64,000 nucleotides of DNA from Aquiflexum gelatinilyticum (GCF_024741135.1 NZ_JANSUY010000001.1:620001-684000), one strand, 5' to 3'. Shown: positions 26,933 through 36,052, numbered from the stretch's first letter. A program made the numbers and translations. The notes: generated by a model not told the origin, from the letters alone.

Positions 26933-28268
26933 GGCTTTTTTGTAGTTCTTTTTGAATTTCTTCCAATGATTTTCCTTTGGTTTCAGGCATTCTAAAGAAA
27001 ACCCACAGCAATTGTAATACCATCATCAAGGCAAAAAAGGCGAAGATATTTCCTGCTCCGTAGGTGTTGGCAAAATACGGGAAAACATTAGCAACGACAG
27101 CAGCCAAGATCCAATGGGTAAATGACCCCAATGACTGACCAAATGCCCTGAGTTCGTTGGGGAAAATCTCCGCAATAAACACCCAAATCACTGATCCTTG
27201 GCCTATGGCATGAGAGGCAATAAAGCCAAAAACGAAGTAGGGGAGGAGCTGTGGGGGAATGAACCCACCGAAATAGCTGTATGCCATCAATGAAAGTGAG
27301 ATGATATAGCCCACTGAACCGATGTACATCAACATTTTTCTTCCTATCCGGTCAATAAGATAAAGCCCAAGCATTGTTGCCACAAGATTGATAACGCCAA
27401 TCCCGATTGTGGAAAATAATGCATCTTCAGTAGAAATCCCTGCTGATTCAAATACCCGTGGGGCAAAATATATGATCGCATTGATTCCTGACATCTGATT
27501 GAAAAAAGCCATCAGGAAAGCGAAAAATGAGATTTTCCTAAACTTTGAATTGAAAAGGGCAGAGACGGAGATTTTTCCTCTGATTTCTTTACTTTCGGCG
27601 ATAGCGAGTTCCATGGCTTCATCTACACCTTCAGGGTCCGTCCTCGTGAGAATTTCTCTAGCAGCTTCATAATCCTGCTTTTTGGCGATCAGCCACCTTG
27701 GGCTTTTGGGTACTTTCAAAATCAGCACGCTATAAATCAAAGCAGGTATGGCTTCCACTCCAAGCATCCATCTCCACGCTTCATTGAGATTGGCGGTACC
27801 GATCAGGTAATTGGAAAAATAAGCCATCAGGATTCCGAAGACAATATTGAATTGGTACAAAGCAACCAATTGTCCTCTTCTCTTAGCAGGGGCGATTTCT
27901 GATATGTACATAGGGGCAACAACAGAAGATGCACCTACTCCCAAACCACCAAGAAAACGGTAAAACATAAATGTGTTGACATCGTTTGCCAATGCCGAAC
28001 CTACCGCTGAAACAAAATAAAAGACACCGATCCAAATCAGGGAATTTTTACGGCCAAACTTATCAGCCGGGATTCCACCAAACAAAGCTCCGAAAACTGT
28101 CCCATACAGCGCGACAGCAACAGCCATTCCATGGCTCCAATCGTCAAGGTTCCAAAGTTTTTGGATATCGCGCTCAGCTCCTGAAATCACCGCAGTATCA
28201 AATCCGAATAAAAATCCACCCAATGCTGCAGTGATGGATAAGAACAATACGTAGTTTTTACTTTGCAT
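26925..28268 (-). CDS. MFS sugar porter (XylE/GalP-like)
   Basis: A protein of 447 residues with 12 predicted helices. Sugar-porter marks are GFDTAVISGAE in TM1, the D-x-x-GRK loops (KFGRK, DRIGRK), PMYISEIAPAKRRGQ, and the C-terminal PETKGKSLEEI. These proteins take up hexoses or pentoses with protons. It is the first gene of a two-gene operon with a PfkB kinase; the two coding regions overlap by 8 bases, so they are probably co-translated. Confidence 0.93.
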   Translation of the reverse strand: MQSKNYVLFLSITAALGGFLFGFDTAVISGAERDIQKLWNLDDWSHGMAVAVALYGTVFGALFGGIPADKFGRKNSLIWIGVFYFVSAVGSALANDVNTFMFYRFLGGLGVGASSVVAPMYISEIAPAKRRGQLVALYQFNIVFGILMAYFSNYLIGTANLNEAWRWMLGVEAIPALIYSVLILKVPKSPRWLIAKKQDYEAAREILTRTDPEGVDEAMELAIAESKEIRGKISVSALFNSKFRKISFFAFLMAFFNQMSGINAIIYFAPRVFESAGISTEDALFSTIGIGVINLVATMLGLYLIDRIGRKMLMYIGSVGYIISLSLMAYSYFGGFIPPQLLPYFVFGFIASHAIGQGSVIWVFIAEIFPNELRAFGQSLGSFTHWILAAVVANVFPYFANTYGAGNIFAFFALMMVLQLLWVFFRMPETKGKSLEEIQKELQKSHV

Positions 28269-28325
28269 AAATAGGTTGTTGGGTTTGCTGTTTAAAACTA
28301 AACAGAAGTATGGGATTTCAAAAGG

Positions 28326-28790
28326 TTAATCAAATCCTGTCTTCTGGATTTTTTGGTGGATTTCAGGAATTATAACCAAAGCCGCCGATCCATACCATTC
28401 TTTCAATTCCATTTTCAATACTCCGGCCTTGATGGCAGGGTCGGTATTGGTGAGCGATTCTGCTTCCTCGATGGAAGTGACATCAAATATAAAAATACCC
28501 CGCATGGCGTCGGTCCCGAAAAATGGACCAGCCAAAATAAGTTTGCCCATATCTGCCAATTTGGTAATATTTGCCATATGTCCTTTTTGGATTTCAGCCC
28601 TTTCTTCTTTGGAATATTCGGATACTCGATCTCCGGAATAAAGGAATGCCATGACATATTTTTTCATTCCGAGATCATCTGCCTTGAGTTTTTCGGCTAG
28701 TTGGGCATCATAATTTCCAGTTTGGGCCTTCAGTTCTGTATAAAGCACAGAAAAAAAGAGAATGAATAGAAAGAAGCAGTATTTTTTCAT
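28326..28790 (-). CDS. exported YciI-like protein
   Basis: A protein of 154 residues. A signal peptide (MKKYCFFLFILFFSVLYTELKAQ) is followed by a YciI fold (KKYVMAFLYSGDR...HMANITKLADMGKLILAGPF...AGVLKMELKEWYG). YciI domains are ferredoxin-like and usually cytoplasmic, sometimes with dehydrochlorinase-like activity. An exported version suggests a periplasmic role of unknown type. It sits 12 bases downstream of the DUF389 gene on the same strand, so co-transcription is likely. Confidence 0.85.
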   Translation of the reverse strand: MKKYCFFLFILFFSVLYTELKAQTGNYDAQLAEKLKADDLGMKKYVMAFLYSGDRVSEYSKEERAEIQKGHMANITKLADMGKLILAGPFFGTDAMRGIFIFDVTSIEEAESLTNTDPAIKAGVLKMELKEWYGSAALVIIPEIHQKIQKTGFD

Positions 28791-28802
28791 AGCTGTATTT
28801 TT

Positions 28803-30179
28803 TTATTGGATAATGAGTGAAATGGTATCTGCTTTAGTTCTTAATTTAAGCCAAATCAGAAACAGGTTTTTTTCTTGAGTCGAAGGGGCTTTATTGAATT
28901 TGGCAACTGCCAAAAGCAAGGTGTCCTGCCTATTGTCTTTGAGGTTGGCTATGATTGACCTGTTGATGGTAAAATGGTCAAGGTTTGTATAATGTACTTT
29001 TGCTTCTTTAGCGATGTCCGTCACCTGCCTGTTGCTAAAGCTATATTCATTCAATTCTCTTTCCAACAAAGCGATTCGCATATCCTTATCTTTAATCAAG
29101 GCTTCGTTTCTTTCGTACAAATCCTTGAGGATGTTAGAACGAAGGATATTGATGTCCATTCCTTTATCTCCACTTTGTCTTACTTTGAGGAAAGTTCTGT
29201 CAAGTTTGAAGTTATGTAGCTTTTTTTCGATCTCGGCGATTTTTTCCTCTTCGATTCTTTCACCGATCAATGAAACCTCAATCAAGCTGCTGTCTGAATT
29301 GTAGAAATAATCGCTGGCAATCACCTGTGTCCCAGATAGGTCAAATTCAGTTTTAACAAATTGAGTGGCGGATTTTTGCCAAATGGTCCTTGTGACAATA
29401 TTGTAGGCAAGGTAGATGCTTGGAATAATTGTCAGCAATGTGAAGATTGAAATATAGGTTCGAACTGTTTTTTCTCTTTTGGCATCAATGAATTCCTTTT
29501 TGGGGAATTTCATAAACCTTACAATCAAATAAGTAGAAAGACTGATAAAAACAGAATTGATAAAAAAGAGGTAAAATGCCCCAAAGAAGTAATAGACATT
29601 ACCGGTTGCCAAGCCATAACCGGCAGTGCAGAGTGGGGGCATAAGGGCCGTCGCTATGGCCACTCCGGGAATGGCATTACTTTTTTCTTTTCTTGAACCT
29701 GCGACGATGCCGGCCAAGCCACCAAACAAAGCAATCAATACATCCCAAATCGAAGGTTCAGTCCTGGCAAGAAGTTCAGATTGAGCATCATTCAAAGGGG
29801 TAAATGAAAAGTAAATGGTGGAGGTGATGATACTTATGGCAATAGCTATTCCAAGATTTTTCAGTGATTTTTTGAGCAGTTCAAAGTCGTTGATTCCTGC
29901 CGCAAGACCAACACCCATGATCGGTCCCATCAATGGGGAGATGAGCATGGCGCCGATGATGACAGCAGTGGAGTTGACATTCAAACCTACAGAAGCTACA
30001 AGAATTGCAAAGATCAAAATCCAGAGATTGGCACCTTTGAACTCTACATTTTTACCAATATAGTCGATGGTTTCCAGTTCATCCTCCTTGCCTTCATGGA
30101 GGTCAAACCTGTCTTTAAAAAAAATCAGAAGCGAAAAAATCCTGTTCCTTCGACTGGTAGGTTTTGGGCTTTCTTCCAT
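28803..30179 (-). CDS. DUF389 (TIGR00341-like) membrane protein
   Basis: A protein of 458 residues. A short cytosolic N-terminus is followed by about six membrane helices holding the DUF389 core (VNSTAVIIGAMLISPLMGPIMGVG and SNAIPGVAIATALMPPLCTAGYGLA). A long charged C-terminal soluble region of about 200 residues has coiled-coil character. The function of DUF389 is unknown. The Pro/Gly-rich re-entrant motifs suggest a transporter or channel. Its promoter region is shared, divergently, with the lone receiver-domain gene. Confidence 0.88.
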   Translation of the reverse strand: MEESPKPTSRRNRIFSLLIFFKDRFDLHEGKEDELETIDYIGKNVEFKGANLWILIFAILVASVGLNVNSTAVIIGAMLISPLMGPIMGVGLAAGINDFELLKKSLKNLGIAIAISIITSTIYFSFTPLNDAQSELLARTEPSIWDVLIALFGGLAGIVAGSRKEKSNAIPGVAIATALMPPLCTAGYGLATGNVYYFFGAFYLFFINSVFISLSTYLIVRFMKFPKKEFIDAKREKTVRTYISIFTLLTIIPSIYLAYNIVTRTIWQKSATQFVKTEFDLSGTQVIASDYFYNSDSSLIEVSLIGERIEEEKIAEIEKKLHNFKLDRTFLKVRQSGDKGMDINILRSNILKDLYERNEALIKDKDMRIALLERELNEYSFSNRQVTDIAKEAKVHYTNLDHFTINRSIIANLKDNRQDTLLLAVAKFNKAPSTQEKNLFLIWLKLRTKADTISLIIQ

Positions 30180-30386
30180 AATAATGGGGTTGATTTAAAG
30201 AGCAATCTAAGAAAAATAAATCAAGGAAAATGGATTTATTTCTTTTCATCTGAGTGAATTCAGAATTTCGCTTCATATAAAAAATAATTCGAAAGCACTA
30301 AAATATGGGCGTTAGTGGGGATAGCAAAATTGAAATAATAAGATTACATAAAATAATGTAAGTATCTCATTTTAAATGCAATAAAA

Positions 30387-30410
30387 CAAATTTAGATTTA
30401 TCTAAATTTG
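30387..30410. promoter_or_regulatory. operator-like palindrome, site 1
   Basis: CAAATTTAGAT and ATCTAAATTTG form perfect 11-base arms separated by TT. The core TTAGAT..ATCTAA is shared with sites at 30427-30440 and, partly, 30581-30592. It is a likely binding site for a dimeric regulator. Confidence 0.6.
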
Positions 30411-30426
30411 TATACCCTAAAAAAAT

Positions 30427-30440
30427 TAGATTAATCTAAA
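30427..30440. promoter_or_regulatory. operator-like palindrome, site 2
   Basis: TTAGATTAATCTAA is a perfect 14-base palindrome 16 bases after site 1 and sharing its half-site TTAGAT. Confidence 0.6.
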
Positions 30441-30485
30441 AATTCAATTTATCAAAATCTTTCCATGACGAGTAGATTATGTTGT

Positions 30486-30493
30486 TATATTTG
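30486..30493 (+). promoter_or_regulatory. candidate -7 promoter element
   Basis: TATATTTG matches TAnnTTTG. It would start a transcript near 30500 with a leader of about 100 bases before the receiver gene. The palindromes at 30387 and 30427 would lie upstream, as for activation. The -33 element is weak. Confidence 0.4.
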
Positions 30494-30580
30494 TGCATAA
30501 CCCAATCCGTTTCCTGACACTGTCAAAATTTCAAAGACTCGCGTAGTTTGGAAATCGGATTTGTAATGGTTAATTCTTGT

Positions 30581-30592
30581 TTAGATTAATCT
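30581..30592. promoter_or_regulatory. operator-like motif, site 3
   Basis: TTAGATTAATCT, palindromic in its 10-base centre, lies 10 bases before the receiver start. A fourth, weaker TTTAGATTAGTC copy lies at 30993-31004 between the receiver and mlaE genes. Confidence 0.45.
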
Positions 30593-30601
30593 TTTTACCA
30601 A

Positions 30602-30970
30602 ATGACGAAGCCAATTAGCAAATTGATTTTTGTGGATGATGACAAGATCCAGCATATGATCAACCGAAAAAATATTTTAAGAATCAACCCTGAAATCGAC
30701 CTCCTATTTTTTGAAAATCCTTATGAAGCTTTGGGCTGGCTCAAGGACAATGACACAGACCTTTTGATTTTGGATGTAAATATGCCCGAAATGCAAGGTT
30801 GGGATTTTCTCGACGAGCTCAACAAGATGAACAAGACCACCAAGGTAAAAATGCTAACCTCCTCGATGGATCCAATGGATGTGGTGAAAAGCCAAGTTTA
30901 TCCACAGGTTTCAGGTTTCTTGGTCAAGCCCTTGAGCAATGAGGTATTAACCGAAATATTGGGAATTTAA
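30602..30970 (+). CDS. single-domain response regulator receiver
   Basis: A protein of 122 residues that is only a receiver domain. Acidic pocket VDDD at 11-14, phospho-acceptor D58 in LLILDVNMPEM, the switch Thr/Ser in MLTSS, and the Lys in FLVKPLS are all present, so it should be phosphorylatable. There is no output domain, as in CheY-like or Spo0F-like relay proteins. No histidine kinase is in the window. The gene is closely followed by the MlaE permease gene (53 bases) and surrounded by repeated TTAGATTAATCT motifs. Confidence 0.9.
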   Translation: MTKPISKLIFVDDDKIQHMINRKNILRINPEIDLLFFENPYEALGWLKDNDTDLLILDVNMPEMQGWDFLDELNKMNKTTKVKMLTSSMDPMDVVKSQVYPQVSGFLVKPLSNEVLTEILGI

Positions 30971-31023
30971 TCTTAAGATCCGATTGGATTTGTTTAGATT
31001 AGTCAAATGAATTTTAACTGTTT

Positions 31024-31821
31024 ATGTCAAAAATCAAAAAGGTAGACAAACCTGTAATTACCAAAAATCTGGATGAGTTTTTTAATGGCTTGTCAAAGGC
31101 TTTTGCATTCGTCAAAAGGTTTTTTAAGGAGGTATGGTTTCCACCGTATGAGTTTAAGGAAGTGTTGAGACAGTGCTATGAAATCGGCTACAGGTCCCTA
31201 CCTCTGATTTCTCTTACCGGATTTATCATTGGCATTGTATTTACCAACCAATCAAGGCCATCGCTTGCGGAATTCGGGGCTACATCTTGGTTGCCTTCTT
31301 TGATTTCCATTGCTGTGGTCAGGGCATTGGGTCCATTGGTGACAGCTTTGATTGCCTCAGGTAAAGTAGGTTCAAGTATCGGGGCCGAAATCGGTTCCAT
31401 GAACGTGACCGAACAGATCGATGCCATGGAAGTCTCCGCTATCAATCCCTTTAAATTCCTGGTGATTACAAGAACTTTGGCAGCGACATTCATGATACCT
31501 GTATTGGTCATGTACACGGATTTTGTGGCATTGATGGGATCTTTTGCAAGTGTCAATGCCAATGAGTTGGTCAGCTTGTCAACTTTCTTTGTACAGGTAT
31601 TCGAGGCCGTTTCCTTTTTGGATATTTTCTCTTCGGTGATTAAGTCCGTGGTTTTCGGGTTTACAATTGGTATTGTTGGTTGCTACAAAGGATATAATTC
31701 ATCCAGGGGTACTGAGGGGGTAGGACAGGCGGCTAATGCGGCAGTTGTCATGTCGATGTTTTTGATTTTTGTGGAAGAACTTTTGATCATGCAAATTGTA
31801 AATGCGATCCGATATGCTTAG
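31024..31821 (+). CDS. mlaE: MlaE-family lipid ABC permease
   Basis: A protein of 265 residues. It has the MlaE/YrbE core: LISLTGFIIGIVFTNQSRPSL, the GPLVTALIASGKVGSSIGAEIGSM loop and the EQIDAMEVSAINPFKFL coupling segment, with about five membrane helices. MlaE with MlaF and MlaD moves phospholipids between inner and outer membrane in Gram-negative cells. It is the first gene of an MlaE-MlaF-MlaD operon with overlapping ends. Confidence 0.93.
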   Translation: MSKIKKVDKPVITKNLDEFFNGLSKAFAFVKRFFKEVWFPPYEFKEVLRQCYEIGYRSLPLISLTGFIIGIVFTNQSRPSLAEFGATSWLPSLISIAVVRALGPLVTALIASGKVGSSIGAEIGSMNVTEQIDAMEVSAINPFKFLVITRTLAATFMIPVLVMYTDFVALMGSFASVNANELVSLSTFFVQVFEAVSFLDIFSSVIKSVVFGFTIGIVGCYKGYNSSRGTEGVGQAANAAVVMSMFLIFVEELLIMQIVNAIRYA

Positions 31822-32572
31822 TGAAAGAGAAAAAGTTGTTGAGATCAGGGGCTTGGTCAAATCTTTTGGAGAAAACCATGTGCTCAGAAATGTGGATCTG
31901 GATTTATATAAAGGAGAAAACCTTGTCGTTTTGGGCAAATCAGGAAGTGGTAAATCAGTTCTGATCAAATTGATGGTGGGTTTGCTCAGGCAAGATGAAG
32001 GAAGTATCAAAATATTCGGCATTGATACCCTTAAGCTCAATTTGAAAGAACTCAACAAACTCAGGTTGAGAATAGGGTTTTCTTTTCAGGCGTCTGCTTT
32101 GTACGACAGTATGACAGTAAGGGAAAATCTTGAGTTTCCATTGGTGCGTAATGTCAAAAACCTGACCAGGAAGGAAATAGATTTCAAGGTGGAAGAATTG
32201 CTTGATGCCGTGGCCTTGCCGAATACAATCAATCAGATGCCGTCGGAACTTTCCGGAGGTCAGAAAAAAAGAATAGGCATCGCAAGGACACTGATACTGA
32301 ATCCTGAAATCATGCTTTACGATGAGCCTACGGCAGGTTTGGATCCTGTGACATGTATAGAAATCAACAACCTCATCAATGAAGTGAGGGAAAGATATAA
32401 GACTTCCTCTATTGTAATCACACACGACCTTACCTGTGCCAAACAAACCGGAGACAGGATGGCTGTATTGATCAAAGGGCATTTTAAAGCAGTCGGAACT
32501 TTTGAGGAAGTTTTTGAAGAAGCTACCGACAAACAAGTGAAATCATTTTACGACTATAATTTTATCAGATAA
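31802..32572 (+). CDS. mlaF: MlaF-like ABC ATPase
   Basis: A protein of 256 residues. Walker A GKSGSGKS, signature LSGGQKKR, Walker B IMLYDEPTAGLD and the switch His in VITHDL are present. The start is at 31802, or at 31814 (ATGCTTAG), which overlaps the MlaE stop by only 8 bases. Either way translation is coupled. It powers the lipid transporter formed with the neighbouring MlaE and MlaD proteins. Confidence 0.93.
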   Translation: MRSDMLSEREKVVEIRGLVKSFGENHVLRNVDLDLYKGENLVVLGKSGSGKSVLIKLMVGLLRQDEGSIKIFGIDTLKLNLKELNKLRLRIGFSFQASALYDSMTVRENLEFPLVRNVKNLTRKEIDFKVEELLDAVALPNTINQMPSELSGGQKKRIGIARTLILNPEIMLYDEPTAGLDPVTCIEINNLINEVRERYKTSSIVITHDLTCAKQTGDRMAVLIKGHFKAVGTFEEVFEEATDKQVKSFYDYNFIR

Positions 32573-33552
32573 TGAGAAATGACAATAAAAAATCCGTGAT
32601 CGTTGGTGTGTTTGTCCTGATCGGGATCATCATCTTTATAGCAGGGGTCCTTACTATGGGAGGGCAACAGAAGAAATTTGTGAGAAGTATCAAATTGAAT
32701 GCGGTTTTTGATGACATCGGCGGATTGCAGACTGGAAACAATGTCTGGTTTTCGGGTGTCAAAATCGGAACAGTCAGGAAGATCAATTTTTATGGGGAAT
32801 CCCAGGTAGAAATTGTGATGAGTGTGGAGGAAAAGGTAAAAGACTACATCCGTAAAGATTCCAAAGCTACCATCGGTTCTGATGGTCTTATAGGGAATAA
32901 AATCATCGTCATCTATGGAGGGACTACCAATGCACCCGCTGTAGAGGATGGGGACAGACTCACAGCAGAAATGCCTCTGGATACAGACAAAATGATGGAA
33001 ACTTTGCAGGAAAACAATAAAAATCTAGTTACTATCACAGAAAATCTAAAAGTTTTGACAACCAAAATCGCTGAGGGGAAAGGTATCGTAGGGGCTGTCA
33101 TGACGGACAGTGTCATTGCTGAGAATTTCAAAAATACACTTTCCAACCTTGAGGCCGCTTCAGCCAAAAGCAATAAAATGATGGGAGATATTGGGAAATT
33201 TACTTCCGGATTAAATCAAAAAGGAACTTTGCTTTATGATATTACCAATGACAGGGAAACTTTTGCCAACCTTAAAGCTACAGTCGGTGAGTTGCAGGCG
33301 ACTGCAGAAAACACTAAAACCCTGACTGATAACCTGAACAAGGTTTCTGAAAAACTTGATGATCAGAATAACGCAGTCGGAATGCTATTGAACGACCCTG
33401 AGTTTGCCCGAAATCTAAAAAGCACCATGGTCAATGTTGACAGTTCAGCATTGAACCTTAATAGAGGCTTAGAAGCTTTGGAATATACTTGGCCATTTAG
33501 AAAAGGCTTTAAGAAGAAGGCCAAGGCAGATGCCAAAGCCGCAGGAAATTAA
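32572..33552 (+). CDS. mlaD: MlaD-like MCE substrate-binding protein
   Basis: A protein of 326 residues. One N-terminal membrane helix (SVIVGVFVLIGIIIFIAGVLTMG) is followed by a single MCE domain (VFDDIGGLQTGNNVWFSGVKIGTVRKI ... IGSDGLIGNKIIVIYGG) and a long helical C-terminal tail rich in Asn, Thr and Lys that could form a periplasmic tube or bridge. Its ATG shares the last base of the MlaF stop (TAATG). A terminator 25 bases after its stop closes the operon. No MlaB- or MlaC-like gene follows. Confidence 0.92.
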   Translation: MRNDNKKSVIVGVFVLIGIIIFIAGVLTMGGQQKKFVRSIKLNAVFDDIGGLQTGNNVWFSGVKIGTVRKINFYGESQVEIVMSVEEKVKDYIRKDSKATIGSDGLIGNKIIVIYGGTTNAPAVEDGDRLTAEMPLDTDKMMETLQENNKNLVTITENLKVLTTKIAEGKGIVGAVMTDSVIAENFKNTLSNLEAASAKSNKMMGDIGKFTSGLNQKGTLLYDITNDRETFANLKATVGELQATAENTKTLTDNLNKVSEKLDDQNNAVGMLLNDPEFARNLKSTMVNVDSSALNLNRGLEALEYTWPFRKGFKKKAKADAKAAGN

Positions 33553-33574
33553 CCTTTTGATAGCCTTTAAAAAC

Positions 33575-33612
33575 AAAATCCCCTCAGATGATTCATTTGA
33601 GGGGATTTTTTT
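33575..33612 (+). terminator. rho-independent terminator closing the mla operon
   Basis: AATCCCCTCA (33577-33586) pairs perfectly with TGAGGGGATT (33598-33607) across an 11-base loop, with a T run after it and an A run before it. It may work in both directions. Confidence 0.88.
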
Positions 33613-33691
33613 GACTTCATATTTTTTGTAGTGAAGATAATAAGGCCTTTGTTTTTATTGGAAAAGTTCTCTCTGATAGAATATGTCGCAA

Positions 33692-34759
33692 TCATGACTC
33701 TTTGCCATTTTTGATTTTCTCAACTGCCTCATTTTCCGATTCAGCATCAGATTGAAGTTTCTCATTATCATTGTCAGGTTGAAGTGAAAATTTCCCACTG
33801 ATTGGGAAATGATCTGAACCTATGGATTTTTCGACTTTGATCTTGTCCAACGTGAAATGGCGGCTGACGAAAATATGGTCCAAAGGCCATCTCAAGAAGA
33901 AATATTTTGCATGAAAAGTACTGAACATTCCCCTGCCTCTTCTTGGATCTAGCAGGCCACTTGTTTTCAGAAAAAGTTCTGAAGTATAAGACCAACCTAC
34001 GTCATTCAAATCTCCCATGACCAAAGCAGGTCTCCCATATTCCTTGGCTTTCTTTCCTACCAAAAGTATTTCGGCATCCCTTTCTGTACTTTTGGGATTT
34101 TCACCCGGTACAGGAGGAGTAGGGTGAATGGCGTAAATCTTTAAAGGATTGCCATCTGAGAGTTTAACATCAATTTCCATAGAAGGTATTTCTTCATCAA
34201 TCAAATAATGTGTTTCTGAAGATAAGATCTTCAGTTTTGAAAAAAACAGCATGCCATAGGTGTTTTCAAGAGGTTTCTTTATCGAATACCGGTATTCCTT
34301 GTCCAATTCGGCCAAACCATTTTTCCATTTATCGTCAGTTTCTACCAAAAGGACCACATCAGGCCGAACGTTTTTAACCAGGGCAATAACTTTATGATAA
34401 TCCGTATTGTACTGATATACATTCATTATTAAAACCGAGATTTTTGGTCTATTTTCAAACAATTTTTTTGTCTTCATTACCATTTTTTTTCCAAAAAATG
34501 TAAAGGGATAAATGTCATAGACAAGGTGAATTGACATTGCCACCAATAAATAAAACAGGATAGTTTCCTTGTTGAATCCGAATTCACTGATCTGAAATGA
34601 CCAAATAATAATCAAAGTCACACAGATGGCTAATTTTTGAAATCTGGGATAATCAAAAATCCTATAAGCCCAATTGTCTTTTTTGATTAAAGGAATCAGT
34701 CCGGCTAGAAGGATGAAAATGCTGAGGATGTATAAGAAAAGCTTGATCATTGAAAACAT
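33692..34759 (-). CDS. membrane-anchored endonuclease/exonuclease/phosphatase family protein
   Basis: A protein of 355 residues; the start may also be the Met at 34750. Three N-terminal membrane helices (residues about 5-90) precede an EEP domain. Metal/phosphate-site marks are MNVYQYN, ETDDKW, MGDLNDVGWS, PLDHIFVS and SDHFPI. Members cleave phosphoesters in nucleic acids, phospholipids or inositides; membrane anchoring favours a lipid or an extracytoplasmic nucleic acid substrate. It is 34 bases downstream of the HxlR-type regulator on the same strand. Confidence 0.88.
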   Translation of the reverse strand: MFSMIKLFLYILSIFILLAGLIPLIKKDNWAYRIFDYPRFQKLAICVTLIIIWSFQISEFGFNKETILFYLLVAMSIHLVYDIYPFTFFGKKMVMKTKKLFENRPKISVLIMNVYQYNTDYHKVIALVKNVRPDVVLLVETDDKWKNGLAELDKEYRYSIKKPLENTYGMLFFSKLKILSSETHYLIDEEIPSMEIDVKLSDGNPLKIYAIHPTPPVPGENPKSTERDAEILLVGKKAKEYGRPALVMGDLNDVGWSYTSELFLKTSGLLDPRRGRGMFSTFHAKYFFLRWPLDHIFVSRHFTLDKIKVEKSIGSDHFPISGKFSLQPDNDNEKLQSDAESENEAVEKIKNGKES

Positions 34760-34793
34760 GAATTGAATTACAATATCTTTTGAAAAGTACCTG

Positions 34794-35141
34794 TTATTGA
34801 TTTGGAACTGTCATTTCCTCCATCAATTCCAAACCATAGTTTCTAATTACCTCAATAACCGGTATGGCTTTCAGCCCCCTTTCGGTGATGGAATATTCTA
34901 CTTTTGGTGGAACTACGGCGTAGACTTTTCTAAAGATAAAACCTTCTTTCTCTAATTCCCTTAGCTGACTCGTCAGCATTTTGTGGGTAATGTGCGGTAT
35001 GTCTTTTTTGAGTTCTCCATACCGCATTGTTTTTTCTTTCAGTCTCCATAAAATCGGCATTTTCCAAGTTCCTCCGATTCTGTCCATGGCAAACTCCACA
35101 GGATTGTAATATAGTTTTTTATCGAAAATAAAATCTGGCAT
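34794..35141 (-). CDS. HxlR-family winged-helix regulator
   Basis: A protein of 115 residues. The HxlR core is clear: DRIGGTWKMPILWRLKEKTMRYGELKKDIPHITHKMLTSQLRELEKEGFIFRKVY and VEYSITERGLKAIPVI. These proteins are dimeric repressors or activators that respond to reactive electrophiles or quinones. It is divergent from the DJ-1/PfpI gene, and a palindrome in the shared 140-base region is a candidate operator. Control of the DJ-1 operon by this protein is inferred from position. Confidence 0.93.
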   Translation of the reverse strand: MPDFIFDKKLYYNPVEFAMDRIGGTWKMPILWRLKEKTMRYGELKKDIPHITHKMLTSQLRELEKEGFIFRKVYAVVPPKVEYSITERGLKAIPVIEVIRNYGLELMEEMTVPNQ

Positions 35142-35228
35142 AGGCTTCAGAGTTTAGATTTCCCATTACTTTCCAAAAAGTGAGTATAGCTCTTATCGGT
35201 AAGTATATTGATTGGGACAGTATATAAA

Positions 35229-35240
35229 ATCAAATTTGAT
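35229..35240. promoter_or_regulatory. candidate HxlR operator
   Basis: ATCAAATTTGAT is a perfect 12-base palindrome in the divergent region, 42 bases before the DJ-1/PfpI start. Confidence 0.45.
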
Positions 35241-35281
35241 ATATAATCATTAAAATCAAAGCCCATACAAATAATAATCTT

Positions 35282-36052
35282 ATGTCACAGGTAAAAGAAT
35301 TAGAGCATTATGTCCACAGTCATGGAATGCCAACCAAAGGTAAAATCCTTATGGTAGCAAGCAGTCCCTTTGTTTCAAAACAAACTGGATGGCCGATTGG
35401 ATTTTGGGCTGCAGAATTGACCCATCCACTCCACGTTTTTCAGGAAGCAGGATATGAGATAGGATTAGTGTCTACAGAAGGAGGACAGCTTGAAATGGAC
35501 GGATACTCCAATCCAACTGATCCGAGCGGTTATTCAGCACATGATGTGATTTCATTGGGCTACCTGCAAAAAGATTGGTTTAATGAAATGTTGTCTGAAA
35601 CCAAAAAACTAACGGAAGTCAACCCTGAAGACTATGTAGCTATTTTTTTGGTTGGCGGTCAAGGCCCAATGTATACTTTTAGAGCCAATCCTGAACTTGA
35701 GCAACTCTTCCTTGTTTTTTATGAATCTGGGAAACCTTCTGCAGCAGTTTGTCATTCTACAGCTATGCTTTTGGATTTAAAAAAATCCAATGGAAAGCTT
35801 TTGGTCAAAGGCAAAACTTGGACTGGATTTGCTGATGCAGAGGAAGAATATGCAGATCAAGCGGTAGGAATGAAGATCCAACCCTATAGGATTGAAGAAG
35901 AAGCAAGGAAAATTCAGGGAACAACATTTAAAGTAGCTTCTCCATTTTCCTCTTATGCTATAAAAGACGGGAATTTGGTGACAGGTCAGCAACAAAACTC
36001 CGGCGCTGCGGCAGCGGAATTGGTTGTGGGAATGCTTGATGGTAAACCATGA
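35282..36052 (+). CDS. DJ-1/PfpI (Hsp31-like) protein
   Basis: A protein of 256 residues. The nucleophile elbow AVCHSTAML carries the Cys, after a FLVGGQGPMYTF glutamine-amidotransferase-like stretch. The size and the GFADAEEEYADQAVG region place it with Hsp31-like glyoxalase III/chaperone proteins that handle methylglyoxal or damaged proteins. It is the first gene of a likely operon: the DUF481 gene starts in its stop (ATGA) and the bestrophin follows by 3 bases. The HxlR repressor is divergent. Confidence 0.92.
   Translation: MSQVKELEHYVHSHGMPTKGKILMVASSPFVSKQTGWPIGFWAAELTHPLHVFQEAGYEIGLVSTEGGQLEMDGYSNPTDPSGYSAHDVISLGYLQKDWFNEMLSETKKLTEVNPEDYVAIFLVGGQGPMYTFRANPELEQLFLVFYESGKPSAAVCHSTAMLLDLKKSNGKLLVKGKTWTGFADAEEEYADQAVGMKIQPYRIEEEARKIQGTTFKVASPFSSYAIKDGNLVTGQQQNSGAAAAELVVGMLDGKP

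Larger units (their letters stand above)
30180..30601. other. divergent regulatory region with repeated palindromes
   Basis: A 422-base gap between the DUF389 gene (left) and the receiver gene (right). It contains no frame of note but several copies of a TTTAGATTAATCTAA-type motif, described in the next entries, and one -7-like element. It looks like a regulatory hub for one or both genes. Confidence 0.6.
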
